A DNA stretch of 8,390 nt, from NCBI GenBank assembly GCA_029777145.1, contig JAKOSS010000211.1, forward strand, positions 1-8,390. Reading direction: 5' to 3'. Position 1 is the stretch's first letter; every line of letters begins with the position of its first letter. A model generated the notes under the pieces. The model was not told the origin of the DNA. It was given only the letters and a program-made list of their open reading frames with translations, and made no database searches. The stretch comes from Acidobacteriota bacterium (lineage in GTDB: Bacteria; Acidobacteriota; Blastocatellia; Pyrinomonadales; Pyrinomonadaceae). Position numbers and translations under genes: made by a program. Shown here piece after piece: positions 1-6,087 of the stretch.

Positions 1-381
1 CGAAGCGAGCCGAAACGACAATCGGTTTGCCGGATGATGTTCGTAATCCATGAGGTTCACGGACTCGATCCCGAGCAATCGGGCGACGGCCAGCGGCTCG
101 TGCGAATTGTGCGAGAGGAGCAATCCGATGCCGCGTCCGCGCGCCCAACGGGCCAGTTCGAAGATCCGCGACGTATATTTCAGTCCCTTTTGGAGAACGC
201 TCTTGCCGCCGTGCGATCCGAAAACCTTGATCGGAAGTCCGGCCTTCTGCGCCAGTTCGACGGTCTGGGCGTAATCGCGCGCCGTCCAGATGATCTCGTG
301 TCCGCGCCGCTCGAACTCCGGCGCCAGCGCCTTGAAGAAAGGCACGTGCGGTGAATTTCCGAGATCGATCCAGATGCGCAT
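1..381 (-). CDS. DUF354 family protein (glycosyltransferase/UDP-GlcNAc 2-epimerase-like), 3' part outside window
   Basis: This is the N-terminal 127 residues of a gene that begins with ATG at 381 and runs off the left edge without a stop. Visible hallmarks of the DUF354 family are the opening MRIWIDLGNSPHVPFF (1-16), the ARDYAQT segment (34-40), HGGKS (57-61), a Ser-His pair followed by Asn-Ser (90-93), and LMDYEHH (110-116). The family is thought to adopt a GT-B-like fold related to UDP-GlcNAc 2-epimerases and is common in polysaccharide and lipid-glycan loci; its exact reaction is not established. The segment covers roughly the first third of a usual length of about 350 residues. It lies 88 bases downstream of the toroid gene on the same strand, separated by one arm of a heptamer array that ends about 14 bases before its start. 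There is no strong ribosome binding site. Family assignment is firm; the substrate is unknown. Confidence 0.88.
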   Translation of the reverse strand, partial: MRIWIDLGNSPHVPFFKALAPEFERRGHEIIWTARDYAQTVELAQKAGLPIKVFGSHGGKSVLQKGLKYTSRIFELARWARGRGIGLLLSHNSHEPLAVARLLGIESVNLMDYEHHPANRLSFRLAS

Positions 382-394
382 AAGCTAATCCAAT

Positions 395-465
395 GGTCAA
401 GAGTTGGGAGTCGAGAGTCAAGAGTCAAGGGTCCGGAGTAAGAGACTCAAGAGTCGGGCGTCGTG
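395..465 (+). repeat. Left arm of heptamer array A (about 10 degenerate GTCRRGA-type units)
   Basis: Read in steps of seven from 395, the units are ggtcaag, agttggg, agtcgag, agtcaag, agtcaag, ggtccgg, agtaaga, then a one-base slip at 444, then actcaag, agtcggg and cgtcgtg. They fit A-N-T-C-R-R-N and equal the reverse complement of the right arm at 522-614. The innermost part, agtcgggcgt plus gaa, can pair with ttcacgcccgact at 516-528. The 56 bases between the arms are unique sequence and contain the stop codon of the toroid gene (470-472). The arm fills most of the spacer ahead of the DUF354 gene. Confidence 0.85.
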
Positions 466-469
466 AATG

Positions 470-1744
470 TTAGATTCTACCGTTAGCTTTACTCTGGTCG
501 CTGGATTCCGGATGCTTCACGCCCGACTCCCGACTCCCGACTCCCGACTCCCGACTCCCGACTCCCGACTCCCGACTCCCGACTCCCGACTCCCGACTCC
601 CGACTCCCGACTCCATCAGTCGCGCCACAGCGTACGCGGTCCAGTCATTCGACCAACGGATGAACGGCGTTTTGACGACCGAATTCTCGCGGATCTGATA
701 GTAAAAATATCCCGATTCATCGCGCATATTGCCGATCAGCCAGTCCGCGATCCTTCTTGCCAGCGGCAAACATCGTTCGTCGATCGTATGAAGTTCGCAC
801 AGCGCGACGATCGCCGCCGAGGCCGAATGAATATCTACCGGATACGTCTTTTTGTCGAAATATTTGGGCGTACCGTCGAGAAAAAAGTTCCCGAGCCAGT
901 AGTCGAGGCCGCGGCGGATCGTCGATTCGCATTCGAGCCCGAATGAATCGTTCAGACGATGCAGCGAAAGGAGAATATATGCGGTGTGGAAGTTGTCGAC
1001 CCATGCGTGCCGGAGTTTCGAACCGTAGGCCCACGCGCCGTCGTCACGCTGCCGGCGGATAACAAACGTCGCGGCGCGTTCCGCGAGTCGCCATCGTTCA
1101 TCGGTAATTGCGAACATCAACGTTTCGGCGGCCAGAAGCGATGCGTTGAAAATTATGCTCCGATCGAGCGGCGTGTAACTGAAGCAAAGTTCGTCATCGT
1201 TAGGTTCGGTTCGATTGAGATCGGCTTCGACAAAATTGCAAACCTCGCGGACGACCTTAATGTCGCGTTCGTCGCCGAAAACGTCGTGCGCTTCGGCGAA
1301 GGCGCGCGCGGCAAACGCCGTCGGGACGATCGTCGGAGTTCCGCGCGGCGCGTAAAATGCACGCGATTGCCAGTCGAAGTTGTATCCCCAAGAGCGGGTC
1401 CCGCGATCGGTGTCGGTGAACGACAGTTCGAGGAGTTTGTCGAGGTGTTTTCTTGCGTTTTTCGCGTGCCGATCGTCGCCGGTCGCGCGGAATCTCGAGA
1501 GTTCGGCAAGCGCAAATAGTGCGATCCCTTTCGCGTTGACGCCTTTTTCGATCTTCAAGATCGGTCGAAGGTTCTTCCCTGATCGCTTCACCAACTGCAG
1601 GAACGCAAGCCTCGCCGGCGCGAGGTGTTTCAGCGGCGTCGCCTGAAAATAGCGGCTGTTCAGCCCGTCAAACGGATCCCATCCCGCGAATTGTTCTGAT
1701 TCGCAGTAGGCGTAAAGCGAGTCGTATTGGAATTCAAGATTCAA
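470..1744 (-). CDS. Predicted alpha/alpha-toroid protein of exopolysaccharide-cluster type, with heptamer-encoded C-terminal tail
   Basis: A 424-residue soluble protein. Visible blocks are GWDPFDGLNS (21-30), SWGYNFDWQ (118-126) with FYAPRGTPTIVPTAFAARAF (130-149), RQRDDGAWAYG (231-241) with WVDNFHTAYIL (248-258), YPVDIHSASA (301-310), and FIRWSNDWTAYAVARLM (361-377). Repeated aromatic-rich helix pairs of this kind resemble alpha/alpha-barrel folds (terpene cyclases, glucuronyl C5-epimerase C-terminal domains). As I recall, relatives occur in capsule and exopolysaccharide loci, sometimes under the doubtful name delta-aminolevulinic acid dehydratase. The catalytic role is unknown. The only usable start is TTG at 1744; TGA lies two codons upstream in frame, and both come from heptamer repeats. 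After Met377 the conserved domain ends. The rest is ESGVGSR repeated four times plus ESGV, then a 15-residue unique tail, so the original stop seems to have been displaced. The gene is followed by the DUF354 gene and preceded by the sensor kinase, same strand. Confidence 0.75.
   Translation of the reverse strand: MNLEFQYDSLYAYCESEQFAGWDPFDGLNSRYFQATPLKHLAPARLAFLQLVKRSGKNLRPILKIEKGVNAKGIALFALAELSRFRATGDDRHAKNARKHLDKLLELSFTDTDRGTRSWGYNFDWQSRAFYAPRGTPTIVPTAFAARAFAEAHDVFGDERDIKVVREVCNFVEADLNRTEPNDDELCFSYTPLDRSIIFNASLLAAETLMFAITDERWRLAERAATFVIRRQRDDGAWAYGSKLRHAWVDNFHTAYILLSLHRLNDSFGLECESTIRRGLDYWLGNFFLDGTPKYFDKKTYPVDIHSASAAIVALCELHTIDERCLPLARRIADWLIGNMRDESGYFYYQIRENSVVKTPFIRWSNDWTAYAVARLMESGVGSRESGVGSRESGVGSRESGVGSRESGVKHPESSDQSKANGRI
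522..614 (-). repeat. 13-copy perfect heptamer tandem repeat (GGGAGTC on minus strand) inside a coding region
   Basis: On the plus strand cccgact is repeated 13 times without a mismatch (522-612), followed by two more bases of the next unit. It is the right arm of array A. It lies in the 3' end of the toroid gene. Three copies make 21 bases, so the gene reads it as the 7-residue peptide ESGVGSR, and the unit has no stop in any frame of either strand. Gain or loss of one or two copies would shift the frame of what follows. Confidence 0.95.
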
Positions 1745-1866
1745 GATTCAAAACTCAAAATTCAAAAGTCAACATTCAACATTCAACATTCAAGAGTCGC
1801 AAAAATCAAAGACCCATGATCAAAGATCAAAGGTCTTTCTTGAATTTTGAATCTTGAATTTTGAAT
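1732..1866. repeat. Heptamer array B: inverted arms of ATTCAAR units
   Basis: The left arm (1732-1801) reads attcaag, attcaag, attcaaa, actcaaa, attcaaa, agtcaac, attcaac, attcaac, attcaag and agtcgca in unbroken 7-base phase. The right arm (1839-1866) is cttgaat, tttgaat, cttgaat, tttgaat, the reverse complement of the same motif. The centre (1802-1838) holds atcaaag-like units and an inner 7-base inverted repeat, aaagacc (1808-1814) with ggtcttt (1832-1838). The array fills the spacer between the kinase stop (1871) and the toroid gene and extends 13 bases into the latter, supplying its TTG start. A transcript from either strand could form a long AU-rich hairpin, but there is no clean GC stem with T-run, so termination is only a possibility. 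Confidence 0.9.
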
Positions 1867-1870
1867 CTGA

Positions 1871-3883
1871 TCAGAGTCTCGGAAGCGCGATGCTGAACTT
1901 CGATCCCGTTCCGACCTCGGATTCGACGCTCACGGTGCCTCCGTGCTGCTCGGCGACTTCCTTCACGAGCGACAGTCCGAGGCCCGTCGATTCTTCTTCC
2001 TTGTCCTGGCCGTCGCGTGCGACGCGGTAGAACTTTTGCCAGATCTTCTCGTGTTCGCTGCGGTCGATGCCGTAACCGCGGTCCTCGACGATCACACGCA
2101 GGAAATCGGCCTCGAGGATCGTCGATATCATGACCTGCGTGCGTTCCGGACTGTAGCGGATCGCGTTGTCGACCAAATTGGCGAGTGCGCGGCGGATCAG
2201 TCCGTTGTCGGCCGCGATCGGCGGCAGGTTCGAGGCGTTCTTCTCAACAAGGCGGATCCGTTTCTTCTTCGCGCTTTCCTGAAACTCGCTGACGACGTCG
2301 GTCACGACCGAATCAAGCCTGACGGCGGATTTTGTGACCTCTTGTTTGTCCGATTGTTCGAGATTCGAGACCGAAAGGAAGGTCGAGAGCATCTTCGAAA
2401 GTCGCTGCGATTCATTGGCGATGATCTCGACGAACTCCCGGTTTTCGGCCGAGATCGATTCGTCCATGAGCAGAAGTTCGGCAAATCCCTTGATGCTGGT
2501 GACCGGCGTCCGAAGTTCGTGCGACATCAGCTTGGTCATGTCGGAACGCAGTTTCTCGTTTTCCTTTAGTGCGGTAATGTCGCTCAGCGTGATCAGAAAA
2601 CAGGCGGGTTTGAGGGCAACGTTCGTCGCGTGGATCGAGACGTTGTCCGACGGAACCTTGACGAGCGAGATCTGGAGCGCGAGGATCCGGTTCCGGTCTT
2701 CGAACACGAGTTCGTTCTCGTACGCTTCGCCGGTCTGCAGGACGCGGCGGATCGCAAGATGCGGTTCACTGAACGAGTCGGTCTTGAAATTCGTGAGAAG
2801 TCCGAAAAGGTCGAGGTCGAAGATCTGGGCCGATCCCATCTCGACCAGATGACGCATCTGCCGGTTCACGTAGGCGATCGTGCCGTCAAGATAAGCGATC
2901 GCGTGGGCTTCCTTCAGATATGAACTGGCGACGGCGCCGAACGACTGCTCCTTGATCAGGCTGTTGATCAGACTGATCGTTCCGATCCGGTTCTCGGCCG
3001 AATTCGTCGACAGAAAGCTCCACCAAAACGTGTTCGGGAGATCCTTTTCCTGCAATTCCTTACGCTGGAAGTTTCGCGCCAGCTGGTCGCAGTATGCCTC
3101 GAGCAGGTATTGGTCGCCGCGTTCGAAATTCTGATGGACGCGGACGAAAAGCACGCCGACCGCGAGGCCTTCGCTGACGAGCGGGAGCGCGATCCGTGCC
3201 GATCGCGATTCGTTGTTGTCGGTGTGAAGGATCGTCTTGCGTTCGGTAAACGCACGCTCGCAGAAGGCGACGGTTTCGCGCCATTCCGCCTGTCGGAGCC
3301 GCATTTCGTTCTCGGGCCGGCCGTTGCGCGATCTTCCGAGCGGACGAAACACGCCGTCGTCATCGATGCGGAAAACGATCGCTTCCGAAAGCGGCAAGAC
3401 GGTCTCGAGCAGTCGGAGACCGAGTTCGACGCGAACTTCGGCCGGCTTGACCTCGATCCGGTTGCCGGTCGTCGCGAGCGTTACGAGGCTCTCGGTCAAT
3501 TCCTGGTCGATCCGCCAGATCTTGCGGAGATGCACCGCGAAAACCGTCGCAAGCGCAATGAACCCGATCCGAATGAAGTACAGATTGATGCCGAAATAAT
3601 AGAGGGCAAAGACGTTTACACCGAGGAAGGCGACGAGTCCGCCGAGCGTGATCGGAAGCACGTAGCGGATCGAATAACGGTTCGCAAAATATCCGATCGA
3701 GAGACCGATGAGGATGAATATCGGATAAAACCACCAGTTGACCGAGACCTTACCCGACGGGACGAATTTATGCAGAAAAAGGATGTAATAAAGCGCCGAG
3801 TCCCAGAGCACGATGTTGACGGTGGTGACCGCGAGCGGCAGCGCGATATGCGACAAGAATTTTCGGGTTTTGGTGGCGGTCAT
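1871..3883 (-). CDS. Membrane-bound hybrid-sensor histidine kinase: 4 TM, GAF, PAS, HisKA, HATPase_c
   Basis: Taking ATG at 3883 gives 670 residues. Order of parts: an N-terminal membrane region of about four helices (10-35, 50-67, 74-99, 102-119), a GAF-like domain (about 134-277), a PAS-like domain (about 321-441, ending LITLSDITALKENE), HisKA with H-box MSHELRTP (phospho-acceptor His455), and the ATPase domain with N-box LVDNAIRYS (Asn573), G1 DRGYGID (601-607), F-box KFYR (617-620) and G2 TGLGLSLVK (633-641). All residues needed for ATP binding and autophosphorylation are present. There is no receiver domain and no regulator gene in the window, so the partner is elsewhere. The frame stays open to an ATG at 3985 (704 residues), but the extra 34 residues are non-conserved in look and overlap a good promoter at 3935-3964, so 3883 is preferred. 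No Shine-Dalgarno is visible. It could be co-transcribed with the toroid gene 126 bases downstream. Confidence 0.9.
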   Translation of the reverse strand: MTATKTRKFLSHIALPLAVTTVNIVLWDSALYYILFLHKFVPSGKVSVNWWFYPIFILIGLSIGYFANRYSIRYVLPITLGGLVAFLGVNVFALYYFGINLYFIRIGFIALATVFAVHLRKIWRIDQELTESLVTLATTGNRIEVKPAEVRVELGLRLLETVLPLSEAIVFRIDDDGVFRPLGRSRNGRPENEMRLRQAEWRETVAFCERAFTERKTILHTDNNESRSARIALPLVSEGLAVGVLFVRVHQNFERGDQYLLEAYCDQLARNFQRKELQEKDLPNTFWWSFLSTNSAENRIGTISLINSLIKEQSFGAVASSYLKEAHAIAYLDGTIAYVNRQMRHLVEMGSAQIFDLDLFGLLTNFKTDSFSEPHLAIRRVLQTGEAYENELVFEDRNRILALQISLVKVPSDNVSIHATNVALKPACFLITLSDITALKENEKLRSDMTKLMSHELRTPVTSIKGFAELLLMDESISAENREFVEIIANESQRLSKMLSTFLSVSNLEQSDKQEVTKSAVRLDSVVTDVVSEFQESAKKKRIRLVEKNASNLPPIAADNGLIRRALANLVDNAIRYSPERTQVMISTILEADFLRVIVEDRGYGIDRSEHEKIWQKFYRVARDGQDKEEESTGLGLSLVKEVAEQHGGTVSVESEVGTGSKFSIALPRL

Positions 3884-3911
3884 GAGTTGGAGCGTCGGCC
3901 GGGAAGGAGTC

Positions 3912-3928
3912 GCAAAACAATGTTTTGC
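3912..3928. promoter_or_regulatory. 17-base palindrome at the predicted kinase transcription start (possible operator)
   Basis: gcaaaacaatgttttgc has two perfect 7-base arms around a 3-base centre. It lies just downstream of the predicted -10 box of the kinase promoter and overlaps the expected transcription start near 3928, the usual place for a repressor site; it could equally form a small hairpin at the 5' end of the mRNA. The regulator is unknown. Confidence 0.4.
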
Positions 3929-3934
3929 ACGTAA

Positions 3935-3964
3935 ATTATGCCCCATTAAGTGACTCGATTTCAA
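3935..3964 (-). promoter_or_regulatory. Predicted sigma-70-type promoter of the sensor kinase gene
   Basis: On the minus strand TTGAAA (3964-3959) is followed after 18 bases by CATAAT (3940-3935). Each box matches the consensus at 5 of 6 positions. Transcription would begin near 3928, giving a leader of about 45 bases to the ATG at 3883 and excluding the ATG at 3985 from the main transcript. Confidence 0.5.
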
Positions 3965-4011
3965 GACTTTTGTAGTCGCGGGCATCCGGGGTTGGCCGGC
4001 CGACGTCGAGT

Positions 4012-4040
4012 TTGCCCTTTTATTCGAAAAACTACATAAT
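4012..4040 (+). promoter_or_regulatory. Predicted sigma-70-type promoter of the DUF4149 gene
   Basis: TTGCCC (4012-4017), a 17-base spacer, and CATAAT (4035-4040) match the consensus at 4 and 5 of 6 positions. Start of transcription would be near 4047, leaving only about 11 bases before ATG 4058. It is divergent from the kinase promoter 50 bases away, and both share CATAATT as the -10 region. Confidence 0.4.
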
Positions 4041-4057
4041 TAACACTTGCAGCGGCC

Positions 4058-4600
4058 ATGAAATTCTTCTCGAACATCCGATTGTTGCTCCTCGCGATGT
4101 GGCTCGGCGCGGCAGTTTTCTTCAGTTTCGCGACGGCCCCCGGAGCGTTCTCCGTGCTGCGTTCGCTGGAGATTCAAAATACCCAACAGATTGCCGGCTC
4201 GCTGGTGTCGTTCAATTTGAAGATCGTGAATTTCAGCGGTCTCGGCATCGGCCTGATCCTTTTGCTGACGACCTTCGCGAATCCGAAGGGCGCGAACAAG
4301 ATACTGGTCTGGTTCGAACGGTTTCTGTTGGCGGTGACGGCGGCCGCCTGTGCGGTTGGACAGTTTGTCATCGGTTTCTGGCTGTCGTTCATCCGGACCG
4401 AGATCGGACGGCCGATGGACGAGCTCGCGGCAGACGATCCGATGCGGCTCCGTTTCGACACGCTTCATGAGTATTCGGTCTGGATCCTCGTGACCGCGAT
4501 GATCGCCGCATTGCTCGCGTTCTTGCTTATTTCGACAAAGGATTTTTCGGCGCCTGCAAAGTCCGATCCGCTCGATTTCCAAAAGGATTTTAAGATCTAA
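4058..4600 (+). CDS. DUF4149 domain-containing integral membrane protein
   Basis: A 180-residue protein with four predicted membrane helices (about 7-26, 55-73, 84-108, 141-159). The first carries the family-typical MWLGAAVFFSF (14-24) followed by APGAF. The segment before the last helix has RFDTLHEYSV (132-141), matching the R-F-x-x-L-H-x-x-S pattern of DUF4149, a family related to eukaryotic TMEM205. No biochemical function is known. The short C-terminal tail is charged and probably cytoplasmic. ATG 4058 is chosen because it directly opens the first helix and follows a plausible promoter; no Shine-Dalgarno is seen. The next gene starts 4 bases after its stop, so the two are very likely co-transcribed. 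Confidence 0.82.
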   Translation: MKFFSNIRLLLLAMWLGAAVFFSFATAPGAFSVLRSLEIQNTQQIAGSLVSFNLKIVNFSGLGIGLILLLTTFANPKGANKILVWFERFLLAVTAAACAVGQFVIGFWLSFIRTEIGRPMDELAADDPMRLRFDTLHEYSVWILVTAMIAALLAFLLISTKDFSAPAKSDPLDFQKDFKI

Positions 4601-4604
4601 ACGT

Positions 4605-5396
4605 ATGGACGTTATTGAAAAGCTTGACGAGTTTTCAAACCGATTTCGCTCTTGGAGCGGCAACGAAAATCTCTCCGGATATCCGTTCGTTGTGAACATT
4701 CGTGCACCGTTCGCGCCGGCGCGGCGCGCGCTGCCGATGACCAACCTCGCACTGATCTCTTCGGCCGGCGCGTATATCGACGGCACGGAGCCGTTCGATC
4801 TTGAATCGAAAGACGGAGATCTGAATTTCAGGGAGATCCCGGTTGAGGTCGAGGCCGGCGATCTTCTGTATTCGGCGAAGGGGTATGATCCCACGGCGGT
4901 GACGGAAGACAGAAATTCGCTGGTACCGATCGACAGGCTTCTCGAATATGAATCGAACGCCGTCATCGGCCGGCTCAATCATGTTTGGTGGAGTTTGTCT
5001 CCGTGGATCCCGAACGCCGCGAGGGTCGCGGCCGAGACCGGGCCGAGGATCGCCGATCGTCTGGCGTCGTATGACGTTCAGGCGGCGCTGTTGATCCCTG
5101 CTTCGCGGCTTTGCCATCAAACGATGGGGATCGTCGCTCGCGCGATCGAAATGAAGGGAATCCCGACGATGGTCGTGTCCGTCGATCGAAAGATCACCGA
5201 CATGGTCCGGCCGCCGCGAACGGGTTATTACACGGGTGATCTCGGAGCGGTCGCCGGAAAACCGAATTGGCGCGAGTACCAGCTCCGGGTTCTCGACGAA
5301 GCGATCCGCTGGATCGAGACCTTCGACCAACCGGGTTCGCGAAAACTCGGAGTCGAACTCGAAACAAAGACGGAAGCCGCCCGCGGCGAACGCTGA
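4605..5396 (+). CDS. Glycine/sarcosine/betaine reductase selenoprotein B-like protein, selenocysteine replaced by serine
   Basis: A 263-residue protein resembling the GrdB/PrdB family, the catalytic subunits of clostridial glycine, betaine and D-proline reductases. Support comes from LALISSAGAYIDGTEPFD (48-65), NFREIP (74-79), YDPTAV (94-99), the VPIDRL block (107-112), VIGRL (120-124), ALLIPASRLCHQTMGIVAR (161-179) and the following GIPTM (186-190). In true GrdB the region after the second strand has Sec-x-x-Cys as the redox pair. Here the matching positions are Ser167 (codon tcg) and Cys170, so the seleno-chemistry is missing. The protein is also shorter than full GrdB (about 430 residues). 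Stickland-type reductase partners are not in the window, so a real reductase role is doubtful; a different, widespread aerobic role is likely but unknown. It overlaps no neighbour and sits 4 bases after the DUF4149 gene. Confidence 0.75.
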   Translation: MDVIEKLDEFSNRFRSWSGNENLSGYPFVVNIRAPFAPARRALPMTNLALISSAGAYIDGTEPFDLESKDGDLNFREIPVEVEAGDLLYSAKGYDPTAVTEDRNSLVPIDRLLEYESNAVIGRLNHVWWSLSPWIPNAARVAAETGPRIADRLASYDVQAALLIPASRLCHQTMGIVARAIEMKGIPTMVVSVDRKITDMVRPPRTGYYTGDLGAVAGKPNWREYQLRVLDEAIRWIETFDQPGSRKLGVELETKTEAARGER

Positions 5397-5403
5397 TCCC
5401 GAA

Positions 5404-5500
5404 AGTAAAAAGTCAAAATTCAAAAATCAAGATTCAGTACATTCGGAACTCATTCGAACATTGGATCTTGATTTTTTACTTTTGCCTTTCACTTTTTACT
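5404..5500. repeat. Heptamer array C: inverted A/T-rich arms between convergent genes
   Basis: The left arm (5404-5438) reads agtaaaa, agtcaaa, attcaaa, aatcaag and attcagt. The right arm (5467-5500) reads cttgatt, ttttact, tttgcc (one base short), tttcact and ttttact, which is the same motif on the minus strand. The centre has attcgga and actcatt. The array starts 8 bases after the stop of the GrdB-like gene and ends 5 bases before the stop of the convergent DUF2585 gene, so it fills the whole spacer. The geometry equals arrays A and B. A hairpin with T-rich right arm could act as a bidirectional terminator here. Confidence 0.85.
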
Positions 5501-5505
5501 TTGTC

Positions 5506-6087
5506 TCAGATCCCCATCTGCCAGTTCTTCACGGCGTCGATCGGATGGATGAGCATGATGATGTTCAGGAGCAGGCCGTCGCGGATCCAGAACATGAGGA
5601 CGAGTTCGACGGCGATAAAGAAGACCAGTGAACGAATCCAGCCGAGTTTGACGGCGATCATGAAACCGACCGCGCACGCGATGACATCTCCGACCGAGTT
5701 CAGAACGGAATCTCCGAAGTAATCGAGCGAAGCGGTGTTTTCGCGATATTTCTCGATGATGAAATTGCTGTTCTCGAGCAGTTCCCACGCGCATTCGGCG
5801 ACCACCGCAACGGCGAGCCGCCATGACGTCGAGAGTTTCGCGAGCAGCGCTCCGGTTATCCAGAAGAACAGCACGCCGTGCAGCACATGTGTGAATGCGT
5901 ACGGATCGAAAAGATGCTGCGAGGTGTGGCTGCTGTTCCAGGCCTCGGCGACGTAGATGCGGTAATCGCCGAGCTTGCACCACCACAAACGGCCCTGAAG
6001 ATGAAGTGCAGACGTCATCAGCACCGTCGCCGCGATGGCGACAAATGCCGGGATTGTCTTGTTTTCGGTTCGGATCTTGCTCAACAA
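5506..6087 (-). CDS. DUF2585 / UPF0314 family integral membrane protein
   Basis: A 193-residue membrane protein whose length and motifs fit the UPF0314/DUF2585 family across its full span: SQHLFDPYAFTHVLHG (56-71), ECAWELLENSNFIIEKYR (98-115), SLDYFGDSVLNSVGD (120-134), then WIRDGLLLNIIMLI (167-180) and HPIDAVKNWQ (181-190). About five hydrophobic segments are visible (12-30, 65-83, 90-104, 133-147, 152-168). The conserved acidic and aromatic residues inside or next to membrane segments suggest an enzymatic or transport role, but the function is not known. The start is TTG at 6087, the first permitted codon after an in-frame TAG at 6100-6102; a second TTG follows at once (6084). No Shine-Dalgarno is seen. 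It converges on the GrdB-like gene and diverges from glpD. Confidence 0.85.
   Translation of the reverse strand: MLSKIRTENKTIPAFVAIAATVLMTSALHLQGRLWWCKLGDYRIYVAEAWNSSHTSQHLFDPYAFTHVLHGVLFFWITGALLAKLSTSWRLAVAVVAECAWELLENSNFIIEKYRENTASLDYFGDSVLNSVGDVIACAVGFMIAVKLGWIRSLVFFIAVELVLMFWIRDGLLLNIIMLIHPIDAVKNWQMGI

Noticed and set aside
395..443. TTGACT sequences in heptamers as -35 boxes for the DUF354 gene
   Set aside because: TTGACT occurs in array A on the minus strand, but no -10-like box lies at a proper distance before the start at 381.
467..946. Plus-strand open frame with repeated PTPDSRL
   Set aside because: The repeat comes from the stop-free heptamer read on the opposite strand; the rest is antisense to the conserved toroid domain.
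522..1866. CRISPR array
   Set aside because: The repeats are 7-base head-to-tail units without spacers, and no cas genes are present.
3110..3934. Plus-strand open frame of 274 codons opposite the histidine kinase
   Set aside because: Highly charged low-complexity product antisense to well-conserved GAF and membrane segments; a frame shadow.
3884..3985. Kinase start at ATG 3985 (34 extra residues)
   Set aside because: The extra residues overlap a good -35/-10 pair and look non-conserved; ATG 3883 directly precedes the membrane region. Not fully excluded.
4040..5423. Long minus-strand open frames (4040-4978 and 4635-5423) opposite the DUF4149 and GrdB-like genes
   Set aside because: They are Arg/Asp-rich, lack any family motif, and mirror the codon bias of the plus-strand genes, which have clear families.
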